5,614 nucleotides of DNA from Bdellovibrionales bacterium. GTDB taxonomy: Bacteria; Bdellovibrionota; Bdellovibrionia; Bdellovibrionales; UBA1609. The translations under genes and the position numbers were made by a program. This document shows, piece after piece, positions 1 to 4,901 of this stretch; within the stretch, counting starts at the first letter, position 1; each line of letters opens with the position of its first letter. The notes below the pieces were generated by a model. It worked only from the letters and a program-made list of their open reading frames with translations. It searched no databases and was not told where the DNA came from. Location of the stretch: positions 1-5,614 of the forward strand of contig JAGRAK010000141.1 of the NCBI GenBank assembly GCA_020434645.1, in the 5' to 3' direction.

Positions 1-22
1 GCAGTATAAATGTACTGTTAAA

Positions 23-287
23 ATGGCGGAGGGGAGCCTTTGGCTTCCCCTTGCGGCAGGTATTTATGGTGGGTGTGGTTGCTCCTCGTTAAGGACTCCC
101 GACCGGGAGAAGGAGCAGGTGGGCGTTCTGCCTTAGTACAATTGCATGACCAGTACCAACTTTTTTGGGGTCACTTTATTTGCCAGCAGGCCCTGAGCTG
201 CAGCTAAAAGTTTTGCTTATAGGTGTCACAAGCTATACTCGGGAGCACTCCGACACCAAAGTCGAGGAAGCTCTTCTCGTTTTTTTT
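23..287 (+). ncRNA. candidate structured non-coding RNA, family not recognised
   Basis: This stretch has no convincing protein gene but many potential stems, and it ends in an intrinsic terminator. Visible stems are a GC-rich hairpin at 30-51 (AGGGGAGCC with GGCTTCCCCT, one bulged T), a nested rod with GGCAG 55-59 / CTGCC 128-132, TGCTCCT 80-86 / AGGAGCA 111-117 and CTCCC 96-100 / GGGAG 105-109 closing a GACC loop, a hairpin TGACC 147-151 / GGTCA 169-173 with inner CCAA/TTGG, and GGTGTC 222-227 / GACACC 252-257. TCGGGAG at 239-245 can also pair with CTCCCGA at 96-102, a possible long-range contact. I looked for hallmarks of tmRNA, RNase P RNA, SRP RNA, 5S rRNA and common riboswitches and found none. 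The 5' end is unknown and may lie before the window. It may be two shorter RNAs, since the hairpin at 147-173 is itself followed by a T-rich run. The existence of an RNA is inferred. Confidence 0.32.
263..287 (+). terminator. Rho-independent terminator
   Basis: A hairpin is formed by CGAGGA (263-268) and TTCTCG (274-279), with a 5-base loop and one G-T pair. It is followed directly by eight T residues (280-287). This is the clearest intrinsic terminator in the window. It ends whatever is transcribed through 1-262 and separates that transcript from the metalloprotease gene at 542. Confidence 0.75.
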
Positions 288-290
288 GCC

Positions 291-345
291 GTATTTGGTC
301 AGTTTGTGTGATTTTTGGTGTTTAAAACTTAGACGTACCAAATAC
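291..345. repeat. 9-bp perfect inverted repeat after the terminator
   Basis: GTATTTGGT (291-299) is the exact reverse complement of ACCAAATAC (337-345), with 37 bases between. A second copy of TTTGGT at 314-319 can also pair with ACCAAA, so two alternative stems compete for the same 3' arm. It starts three bases after the terminator T-run, upstream of the metalloprotease gene. It may be an operator or a leader structure; nothing shows which. Confidence 0.4.
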
Positions 346-405
346 CCATCTATTATCAATAGGTTATAAGTTATTGAATTGGATTTATCGTAGCCTTAAT
401 TGGGT

Positions 406-436
406 TTGAACTGGCGTCTTAGACACCTGCTATAAA
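406..436 (+). promoter_or_regulatory. weak sigma-70-like promoter candidate for the metalloprotease gene
   Basis: TTGAAC (406-411) and TATAAA (431-436) resemble -35 and -10 boxes, but the 19-base spacer is longer than ideal and the -35 matches only four of six positions. It would give a leader of about 100 bases before the start at 542. The rest of 346-541 shows only a short palindrome (CTATT 350-354 / AATAG 358-362) and the leader hairpins listed separately. Confidence 0.25.
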
Positions 437-487
437 TCGTACATTGGATTTGAGAAGTAAATATCTAGTGATTTCAGCCAGTTGAGT

Positions 488-531
488 GGTGACCGTTTGG
501 GCACCCCTCTTGCGTTAAGAAAGGGCAGGAG
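488..531 (+). promoter_or_regulatory. leader hairpins next to the ribosome binding site of the metalloprotease gene
   Basis: Two hairpins come just before the Shine-Dalgarno AGGAG at 527-531. The first is GGTG 488-491 with CACC 502-505, with an inner CC/GG pair closing a GTTT loop. The second is CCCC 504-507 plus TCTT 508-511 with AAGA 517-520 and GGG 523-525. They share bases 504-505, so they partly exclude each other. The SD stands 10 bases from the ATG, slightly far but usable. Translational control is possible but inferred. Confidence 0.35.
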
Positions 532-541
532 ACACGAGTAA

Positions 542-1195
542 ATGACGAGCCAGACTCACATTTTAAGCCCACAAAGAAGGTTCTTTGCACTTCTTGGAAT
601 TATTTGCGGGATTATATTGGTTCAAGCCTGCGGACGCCAAATGCCGGCTGAGGCGCCTTGTAACTTTGTTCAGAATCACAACCAGCAGCGAGTATCTTGG
701 AGTCATGATCTTCCGATCAATATATATTTAGATAACAGCTATCCGCAGCAATATGAGTCTGCCGTTCGTGACGCTATTAATAAGTGGAACAAGGTGGGGC
801 GAACTATTGCAGGCCAAGATTTTTTTAGAATTCGAGCTAATAGCCCCGGAGCACCGTATCCGGCGCAAGATGGCTATACAAAAATTTACTTCTTAGATTC
901 ATGGGAAGCCGACAAGCCCAGCGAGCAGGCACGAACGACTGTGTACTGGACGGGTAGTCGAATATATGAAGCAGACATCAGAGTGAACAATAAGGATTTC
1001 GATTTTTACCTCGGTAATAATTCAGATCCAAGTCGAGTGCATATGGAGAGCTTGATGGTTCATGAACTTGGTCATGTGCTCGGACTTGCGCACACCGATG
1101 ATCATGCAAGCGTCATGCAGGTGACTTTGGCTAATGGAAAATCTCGAGCGGAGTTGGGTGATATAGATATAAGTTCGCTCAGCTGTGAGTACTAA
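542..1195 (+). CDS. matrixin-type zinc metalloprotease lipoprotein
   Basis: Predicted zinc-dependent endopeptidase of the metzincin/matrixin type (peptidase family M10), acting outside the cytoplasm. The 217-residue protein begins with a basic stretch (R12, R13) and a hydrophobic segment (about residues 14-28), ending in VQAC. C30 is therefore a likely lipidation site, although Q just before the last lipobox residue is unusual. The zinc site HELGHVLGLAH is at 174-184, with ligands H174, H178 and H184 and catalytic E175. The Met-turn follows as SVM at 190-192, the short spacing expected of matrixins. C40 and C215 could form a disulfide joining the ends of the mature domain. There is no visible propeptide with a cysteine switch and no C-terminal accessory domain, so it is essentially a bare catalytic domain on a lipid anchor. 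The ATG is supported by AGGAG ten bases upstream. Substrate is unknown. Confidence 0.9.
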   Translation: MTSQTHILSPQRRFFALLGIICGIILVQACGRQMPAEAPCNFVQNHNQQRVSWSHDLPINIYLDNSYPQQYESAVRDAINKWNKVGRTIAGQDFFRIRANSPGAPYPAQDGYTKIYFLDSWEADKPSEQARTTVYWTGSRIYEADIRVNNKDFDFYLGNNSDPSRVHMESLMVHELGHVLGLAHTDDHASVMQVTLANGKSRAELGDIDISSLSCEY

Positions 1196-1246
1196 GTGGG
1201 CAAAACTATGAATTTACTTATGATTTGTATAGAAAGAGACAATTTT

Positions 1247-1328
1247 GTGAGGCCTGTGAAAGTTAGGCCAGATAAGCGATCAGTGGAATGTAAAAGTTCC
1301 AATTTGGAACCACGCCCTCACTTATTTT
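1247..1328 (+). terminator. branched inverted repeats with T-rich tail, possible terminator of the metalloprotease gene
   Basis: An outer pair GTGAGG (1247-1252) / CCTCAC (1316-1321) encloses two hairpins: GGCCT 1251-1255 / AGGCC 1265-1269 and the perfect 15-base palindrome GTTCCAATTTGGAAC (1296-1310). Because GGCCT uses the last two bases of the outer arm, the likely fold is a three-way junction closed by GTGA/TCAC. TTATTTT follows at 1322-1328. It lies about 50 bases after the stop codon, so termination is plausible. A small RNA or an operator on the palindrome are alternatives. Confidence 0.35.
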
Positions 1329-1389
1329 GAAATTTAAGATTATTTAAGTTTAGATATGAGCAAGTTGGTCTTACGATAACTGTAACAAG

Positions 1390-1415
1390 CCGAAAGTCGG
1401 TTTGAATGAAAAGGA
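1390..1415 (+). promoter_or_regulatory. hairpin and ribosome binding site of the 69-residue gene
   Basis: CCGA (1391-1394) and TCGG (1398-1401) form a small hairpin that can be extended by flanking A-T pairs. AAGGA (1411-1415) follows and stands six bases before the ATG at 1422, a good Shine-Dalgarno. No convincing promoter is seen between 1331 and 1390; TTGAAA at 1327-1332 has only a poor -10 partner near 1350. Confidence 0.4.
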
Positions 1416-1421
1416 AGAAGC

Positions 1422-1631
1422 ATGGCACTCAACATAGTAAAGATCGAAAAAGAAATTCTCGCGACTGAAACATCACCTCGAGTGGATGTTGTGATTTCAG
1501 AGGTGAGTGATCTTGGCTATGAGGTGGATGTGATTTCTCAATTAAAAGCCAATCTGAAACAAGTTGAAGAGCTGAACTCTCGGCTTCGTTTTGTCTTAAA
1601 TGAAGTTAGTGGCTTAATTAAGCGCCGTTAA
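1422..1631 (+). CDS. small hypothetical protein, faintly FlaG-like C-terminus
   Basis: A 69-residue protein that I do not recognise with confidence. It has no signal peptide, membrane segment or cysteine. The first half alternates hydrophobic and polar residues (NIVKIEKEI, VDVVISEV, YEVDVI) and may form short strands or helices. Residues 38-58 look like an amphipathic helix, and the tail is basic (IKRR). The segment VEELNSRLRFVLNEVSG (48-64) resembles the first part of the flagellar FlaG domain, where a helix leads into an LRF-like strand and a short acidic turn. The protein stops where FlaG would continue with its last strands, and no frameshifted continuation follows. A good SD (AAGGA, six bases away) and regular codon use support a real gene. 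It converges on the coiled-coil gene with 36 bases between. Function unknown; the FlaG link is a guess from memory of the family. Confidence 0.6.
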   Translation: MALNIVKIEKEILATETSPRVDVVISEVSDLGYEVDVISQLKANLKQVEELNSRLRFVLNEVSGLIKRR

Positions 1632-1667
1632 AATTAATTGAATATATTTCAGTTTCGATACGAGTCT

Positions 1668-3218
1668 TTACCGAATCGGTATCTTCGGAATAATGACGGC
1701 AATTGTGCCGTCTTCATAGGATTTTTCAACTGATTTTGGAACAGATGGGTGCTTAAGGGGTATCGTCTCTCTGAATGATTGAAAGCTACTAGTGGCAATT
1801 TTTCGGTCGTCTTTTTTTACTTTTTCGGCAAATGATCTTTGCCCTGATATGACGACTTCATTGTCTTTTACAATAACATCAACATTGTCACGCTCATGTT
1901 CTGGGACTTTTGTTCGTAAGAGATAGTAGTTTTCATTTTCAGCAATTCTAGTTTCGAATTCTTGCATTTTGTAGAACGGATCATTTTCGGCACTATTATA
2001 TTTGCCGTACTTTTCAAGCAAACCATTTTTTTGCTTTATGAGCGCGTCCATCACGCGATCATTTTGATTTTGTAACGCTTGGCGATTGATGGTTTCATTT
2101 TTTACAAATGTAGTTTCAAATTCTTGCCGTTGACTAGTGAGAGACTTTTTATACTCATCTTCTCTTTTTTCAAGAGTTTGCATGTGGATGTCATCACCTT
2201 TATTTAACTCATTGTTGTGCCATGCTCGTTTTTCTTCTAATTTCTTTTTATACTCACTGTCTTGAAGTTTTATTTGTTTTTCAAAGTGGTCTTTCTGACT
2301 TATCACTTCAAATTCACCCTGTTGATGAACCTTTTTGATATTGGCATCATATTCTTTTCGAGTTTCTTCCATTTGATGTGTGCCACGTTGAATCTCTGTG
2401 TTAATTTGCTTGTCGTAGTTTTTTCTGGTTGTTTCGAGTTTTTTATCTCCATCTACTTTTTCTTTTACATAGGTATCTTGCATTTTTTGTTTTAGATTTT
2501 GAACTTGGTTGCCTTGCTTGGATCGTTCTTTTTCATAGACTGCATCGGCTGTCTCTTGCTGTTTTTTTAAAGTGGCATAAGATTCTGTTTTTTGTTGATT
2601 AAGTTTTTCGGCATGCTGCTTTTGCACTTCTTTTAATGTTTCACGTTGTTTGGTGTTGAGCTCCTGCAGTTGCTCTCGACTCTGCCCGACAAGCTTTGTT
2701 TTTTCTAGGTTGGCCTTTTCACTGAACTGCTCGAGATCTTGTGACACTGTTTTCTGAATTTGCGCACGACGATTGGACTGGTCTTCTTGTACTTTTTTAG
2801 TTTGATCAAATTCTTGCGCTATCACGCGCGCTTTTTCTTGGCGCGCACGAGCTTGAAGTTCATTGTAGTATTTGTCTTGCTCAGCCTTTTGACTTTTATA
2901 GTATTCTTCTTTTTTCAGATTTTGAATTTTAGTGTGTTGTAATTTTTGTTCATTGGCCTGATTTTCTTCTTGCAGTTTTTGAGTAGTGGATTCTCGTGCG
3001 GCATGAATCTTTTTTTGGGCTTCGGATTTTATGTGATTAACGGCAGCTTCGCCAGAACCCTCTTCAGCTTGAGCGCGTGCTGCATATTCTTTTTTTAATG
3101 CTCGAATTGACTCTTCGCTCTTATCTACGACTTCGCGTCGTTTTTTGCGATATTCATCGTTTAGAGCATTAAGCTCTTGAGTATTTTGTTTTTGTTGGGC
3201 GGCTATTGTATTGGACAT
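1668..3218 (-). CDS. long coiled-coil protein with C-terminal alpha-crystallin (Hsp20) domain
   Basis: A 516-residue protein of two parts. Residues about 15-403 are one long, charged coiled coil, rich in K, E and Q, with no proline until after 404. From Y268 to Y404 it keeps an exact 11-residue period. A linker (405-423) leads to an alpha-crystallin domain at about 424-512, shown by NVDVIVKDNEVVISGQ (445-460), FRETIPL (482-488), the YEDGTIAVIIPK signature (501-512) and a final IPI at 513-515, the IxI motif that small heat-shock proteins use to assemble. Small heat-shock proteins hold unfolding proteins without ATP and usually have 140-200 residues with a short N-terminal arm, so this length is exceptional. 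There is no signal peptide or membrane segment, so it is probably cytoplasmic. It could be a filament- or scaffold-forming chaperone; that is inference. GGGAGA just before the ATG serves as SD at short spacing. It may be the last gene of an operon with the lipase. Confidence 0.88.
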   Translation of the reverse strand: MSNTIAAQQKQNTQELNALNDEYRKKRREVVDKSEESIRALKKEYAARAQAEEGSGEAAVNHIKSEAQKKIHAARESTTQKLQEENQANEQKLQHTKIQNLKKEEYYKSQKAEQDKYYNELQARARQEKARVIAQEFDQTKKVQEDQSNRRAQIQKTVSQDLEQFSEKANLEKTKLVGQSREQLQELNTKQRETLKEVQKQHAEKLNQQKTESYATLKKQQETADAVYEKERSKQGNQVQNLKQKMQDTYVKEKVDGDKKLETTRKNYDKQINTEIQRGTHQMEETRKEYDANIKKVHQQGEFEVISQKDHFEKQIKLQDSEYKKKLEEKRAWHNNELNKGDDIHMQTLEKREDEYKKSLTSQRQEFETTFVKNETINRQALQNQNDRVMDALIKQKNGLLEKYGKYNSAENDPFYKMQEFETRIAENENYYLLRTKVPEHERDNVDVIVKDNEVVISGQRSFAEKVKKDDRKIATSSFQSFRETIPLKHPSVPKSVEKSYEDGTIAVIIPKIPIR

Positions 3219-3254
3219 CGTCTCCCATCCATGGATCAGTCGTCTGCATATATG

Positions 3255-3263
3255 TTAGCACTG
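3255..3263. promoter_or_regulatory. CIRCE-like half-site upstream of the Hsp20-fusion gene
   Basis: TTAGCACTG matches eight of nine bases of the left arm of the CIRCE operator (TTAGCACTC-N9-GAGTGCTAA), the binding site of the heat-shock repressor HrcA. The place where the second arm should lie (3273-3281) matches only about four of nine. It is 37 bases upstream of the start codon of a gene carrying a heat-shock domain, which is why it is listed. HrcA control is a hypothesis. Confidence 0.25.
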
Positions 3264-3288
3264 TATTGATTTGGGCTCGAGGTCTAGG

Positions 3289-3663
3289 CTAGGGGTTTGT
3301 TGCTGAATTGGTCTTTAGGGGAGTTGGTGGGGTGCTACTTGGTTTTAGAGTGGCCACGTCACGATCGGGTTTATTGCAGGTCTTGGTGAAGTTTGCCATA
3401 TTTTCATAGCACATCCATGAATCTGTATAGGCAATGATTTCGTTTTTCATAAGAGGGTAATAGCGAGGGTATTGAAGGTGATCAAGAGTACTTATGACAG
3501 TGCGCTCTTTATTCTTATCAGTATCTGTAATGGTGAGTTCAAAGGCGCGGTACTCGGCACTGGCCTTAGGGCTGGCAGCCACAGTAAGAAATAGCAGTAC
3601 GACGGCGCAAGGAGGGATAGGGATAAGACTTATTTTGAACAAGAGTCTTTTAATAAAGTTCAT
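3289..3663 (-). CDS. small secreted protein of unknown function
   Basis: A 124-residue protein with a basic start (K5, R6, K10), a hydrophobic stretch at about 11-30 and a likely signal-peptidase I site after ASA (34-36), so about 88 residues are exported. The mature part starts with a compact segment, FELTITDTDKNKERTVISTL, then a tyrosine-rich stretch (YPRYYPL, 65-71) and two cysteines (C85, C96) that could form one disulfide. The last 25 residues are a low-complexity S/T/P tail, probably disordered. Small exported proteins with this 'TVxSTLDxxQYPxYYP' look seem familiar to me from Bdellovibrio-type genomes, always without a function. The ATG is the only sensible start, since an in-frame TAA lies just upstream. 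The SD is poor: only AGG, one base from the ATG. It lies 66 bases after the lipase gene and 70 before the coiled-coil gene, so it may be translated from a shared message. Confidence 0.75.
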   Translation of the reverse strand: MNFIKRLLFKISLIPIPPCAVVLLFLTVAASPKASAEYRAFELTITDTDKNKERTVISTLDHLQYPRYYPLMKNEIIAYTDSWMCYENMANFTKTCNKPDRDVATLKPSSTPPTPLKTNSATNP

Positions 3664-3729
3664 ACCTGTGTTTTATCGGTAAAACTTAAGTAAGAGTTGA
3701 GTGCTTATGTGGTGTGAGTGAATAATGTT

Positions 3730-4728
3730 TTAATTAGAGGACTCGCAAGATGTATTGGTGCGGGCATAACGAAGTAAATTTTTAATGTATTTCTCTAGGC
3801 GATGGTATCTGAACCCCCAGAAGAATTTAATAATATTAAAATCAATCCAGTTCGTGCCGATTTCATCTTCATCTACGTCAAAATATATTTTGCCAGATTT
3901 GTCGATGTAAACGAGCTCCCCGACATGTTGATAATTGCCGAATGGTACTTTTTTGGTGATGGGCATCAGGGTAACTGAGTCTCGATAATTTCGAATTCTG
4001 AATATGGGAGGGATGTTTTTGTCGAACTGAATCTCTGAAGCAAATTTTTTGTCTCCTATGCGAGGGCTGCCAAAATTATATAGCGGTCGCAGAGTAAGAC
4101 TTGAAAAATCACCTGATTTTTTAAGTGTGGCAAGATGAATATGTAGTAGTGTTGCGCCCGCAGCGCCGAGACTATGGCCTGTGAACCAAATGTTTTTATT
4201 TTGAATGCTGCGAAGTTTTTGCTCTATAGACGGCCAGGCAGACTCAAAGAGTGTGTTAAAACCGATATGAACTTTACCGGCTTGTTCTCGGTTCTCATTT
4301 TTTAGCCATGGGACAGTTTTAATAGCGGTATCATTCATTAAATCCATGGTGTCTTTGGGCTCAGTTCCTCGAATGGCCAAAATTAAATCTGTATCGGATT
4401 CAGCTAGTAGTATTTCGGTGCTCACTCCAGGTAACTGCTTAATTAAATCAGGAGAAGCCGCCACCCGCTCAATACTCATTTTAAACTCAGGTAGGTTTTT
4501 TTGAAAACGCTCAATGGTTTTGTGATCTTCATAGGCGACATTTGAAGCGAGTGCGAGCCAATAAGCATTGTTGATATTAAATTCTTGAGAGCTTGTACAG
4601 TACGGAATGTCTGCTTGAAATACATCGGCATAGGCAAATTCAGCCCGTGCCGATTGTGAAAGGTGAACGGCCATAACAACAAAGACAGTGATAGAAAATA
4701 GTTTGAATTTCATATTCATGTAGCGCAT
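3730..4728 (-). CDS. secreted class 3 lipase (alpha/beta hydrolase)
   Basis: Predicted triacylglycerol- or phospholipid-cleaving enzyme of the Lipase_3 (fungal lipase-like) family. A signal peptide is followed by a cleavage site near SARA (26-29), so the enzyme is exported. The fold markers occur in order: LILAIRGTE (115-123), whose RGT supplies the oxyanion-hole residue; the nucleophile elbow GHSLG with S186; YNFGSPRIGD (217-226), typical of the family; D250 in RNYRDSVTLMP, the likely acid; YQHVGELVYID (266-276), a conserved non-catalytic stretch; and H309 in YHRLEKYI, at the expected distance from D250 for the catalytic histidine. C44 and C328 may form a disulfide. The family core seems complete at 332 residues. 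M1 has no clear SD. A start at M6 (codon 4711-4713) gives a more typical signal peptide, MKFKLF..., and is possible. It is probably the first gene of a three-gene minus-strand unit. Substrate is unknown. Confidence 0.9.
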   Translation of the reverse strand: MRYMNMKFKLFSITVFVVMAVHLSQSARAEFAYADVFQADIPYCTSSQEFNINNAYWLALASNVAYEDHKTIERFQKNLPEFKMSIERVAASPDLIKQLPGVSTEILLAESDTDLILAIRGTEPKDTMDLMNDTAIKTVPWLKNENREQAGKVHIGFNTLFESAWPSIEQKLRSIQNKNIWFTGHSLGAAGATLLHIHLATLKKSGDFSSLTLRPLYNFGSPRIGDKKFASEIQFDKNIPPIFRIRNYRDSVTLMPITKKVPFGNYQHVGELVYIDKSGKIYFDVDEDEIGTNWIDFNIIKFFWGFRYHRLEKYIKNLLRYARTNTSCESSN

Positions 4729-4754
4729 ATGGCGTTAGGCCTGAAGTTTAGGTT

Positions 4755-4805
4755 CATATTTAACTGTAGATGTATTTATAGCATAGCTGGACATTGTTAA
4801 ATATG
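4755..4805. repeat. 10-bp perfect inverted repeat around the lipase promoter
   Basis: CATATTTAAC (4755-4764) and GTTAAATATG (4796-4805) are exact reverse complements 31 bases apart. TGT (4765-4767) and ACA (4791-4793) can extend the pairing past a 2-base bulge. The centre falls on the extended -10 of the proposed lipase promoter, so the arms would flank the transcription start like paired operator half-sites. Alternatively it is a mobile-element hairpin linked to the neighbouring transposase. Confidence 0.5.
4775..4783 (-). promoter_or_regulatory. extended -10 promoter candidate for the lipase gene
   Basis: Read on the minus strand, TGCTATAAA gives an extended -10 (TG, one base, TATAAA). It is about 45 bases upstream of the lipase start and has no good -35 at 16-18 bases. 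A second minus-strand box with perfect TATAAT lies at 4828-4833, also without a good -35, and could start a longer leader. Confidence 0.35.
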
Positions 4806-4901
4806 GCGCCTGCGATATTTTATAAAGATTATAGAGCTGTCTAATATGTGGTCGTATTTTTCGCTCTTTCTTCTTTTTGTGGAGGCCTGACCGAGCTGCT
4901 G

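Noticed and set aside
30..51. GC-rich hairpin at the left edge as a terminator of an upstream gene
   Set aside because: It is followed by TTGCGG and not by a T-run.
2..136. Reading frame open from the left edge, ending at TAG 134-136, with an internal ATG at 23
   Set aside because: It would encode only about 37-44 residues with no recognisable motif and no SD, and it overlaps the densest RNA stems, whose pairing explains the base pattern better. A partial gene end cannot be fully excluded.
1208..1330. 40-codon plus-strand reading frame in the gap after the metalloprotease gene
   Set aside because: It has no SD, no recognisable product, and runs through the inverted repeats at 1247-1321; probably chance.
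1612..1623. Perfect 12-base palindrome GCTTAATTAAGC at the end of the 69-residue gene
   Set aside because: No T-run follows on either strand and the stem would be AT-rich with no loop; a terminator call is not supported.
1657..1683. Palindrome TACCGA-A-TCGGTA (1669-1681) with outer GATAC/GTATC at the stop of the coiled-coil gene
   Set aside because: It overlaps coding sequence and lacks a T-run in either direction, so I do not call it a bidirectional terminator.
2262..2942. Two hydrophobic plus-strand reading frames (2262-2495 and 2760-2942) that look like membrane proteins
   Set aside because: They are the antisense of the lysine- and glutamate-rich coiled-coil gene; antisense of such codons gives F- and L-rich frames. 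No SD.
3669..3676. Minus-strand ACCGATAA, close to a flagellar sigma-28 -10 box, before the small secreted protein
   Set aside because: The -35 at the required spacing matches poorly and transcription would start almost on the start codon.
4735..4890. AGGCCTGA present at about 4737 and 4884, flanking the lipase/RAYT gap, as possible target-site duplication
   Set aside because: Only eight bases, not at the ends of any recognisable element, and IS200-like enzymes do not make such duplications.
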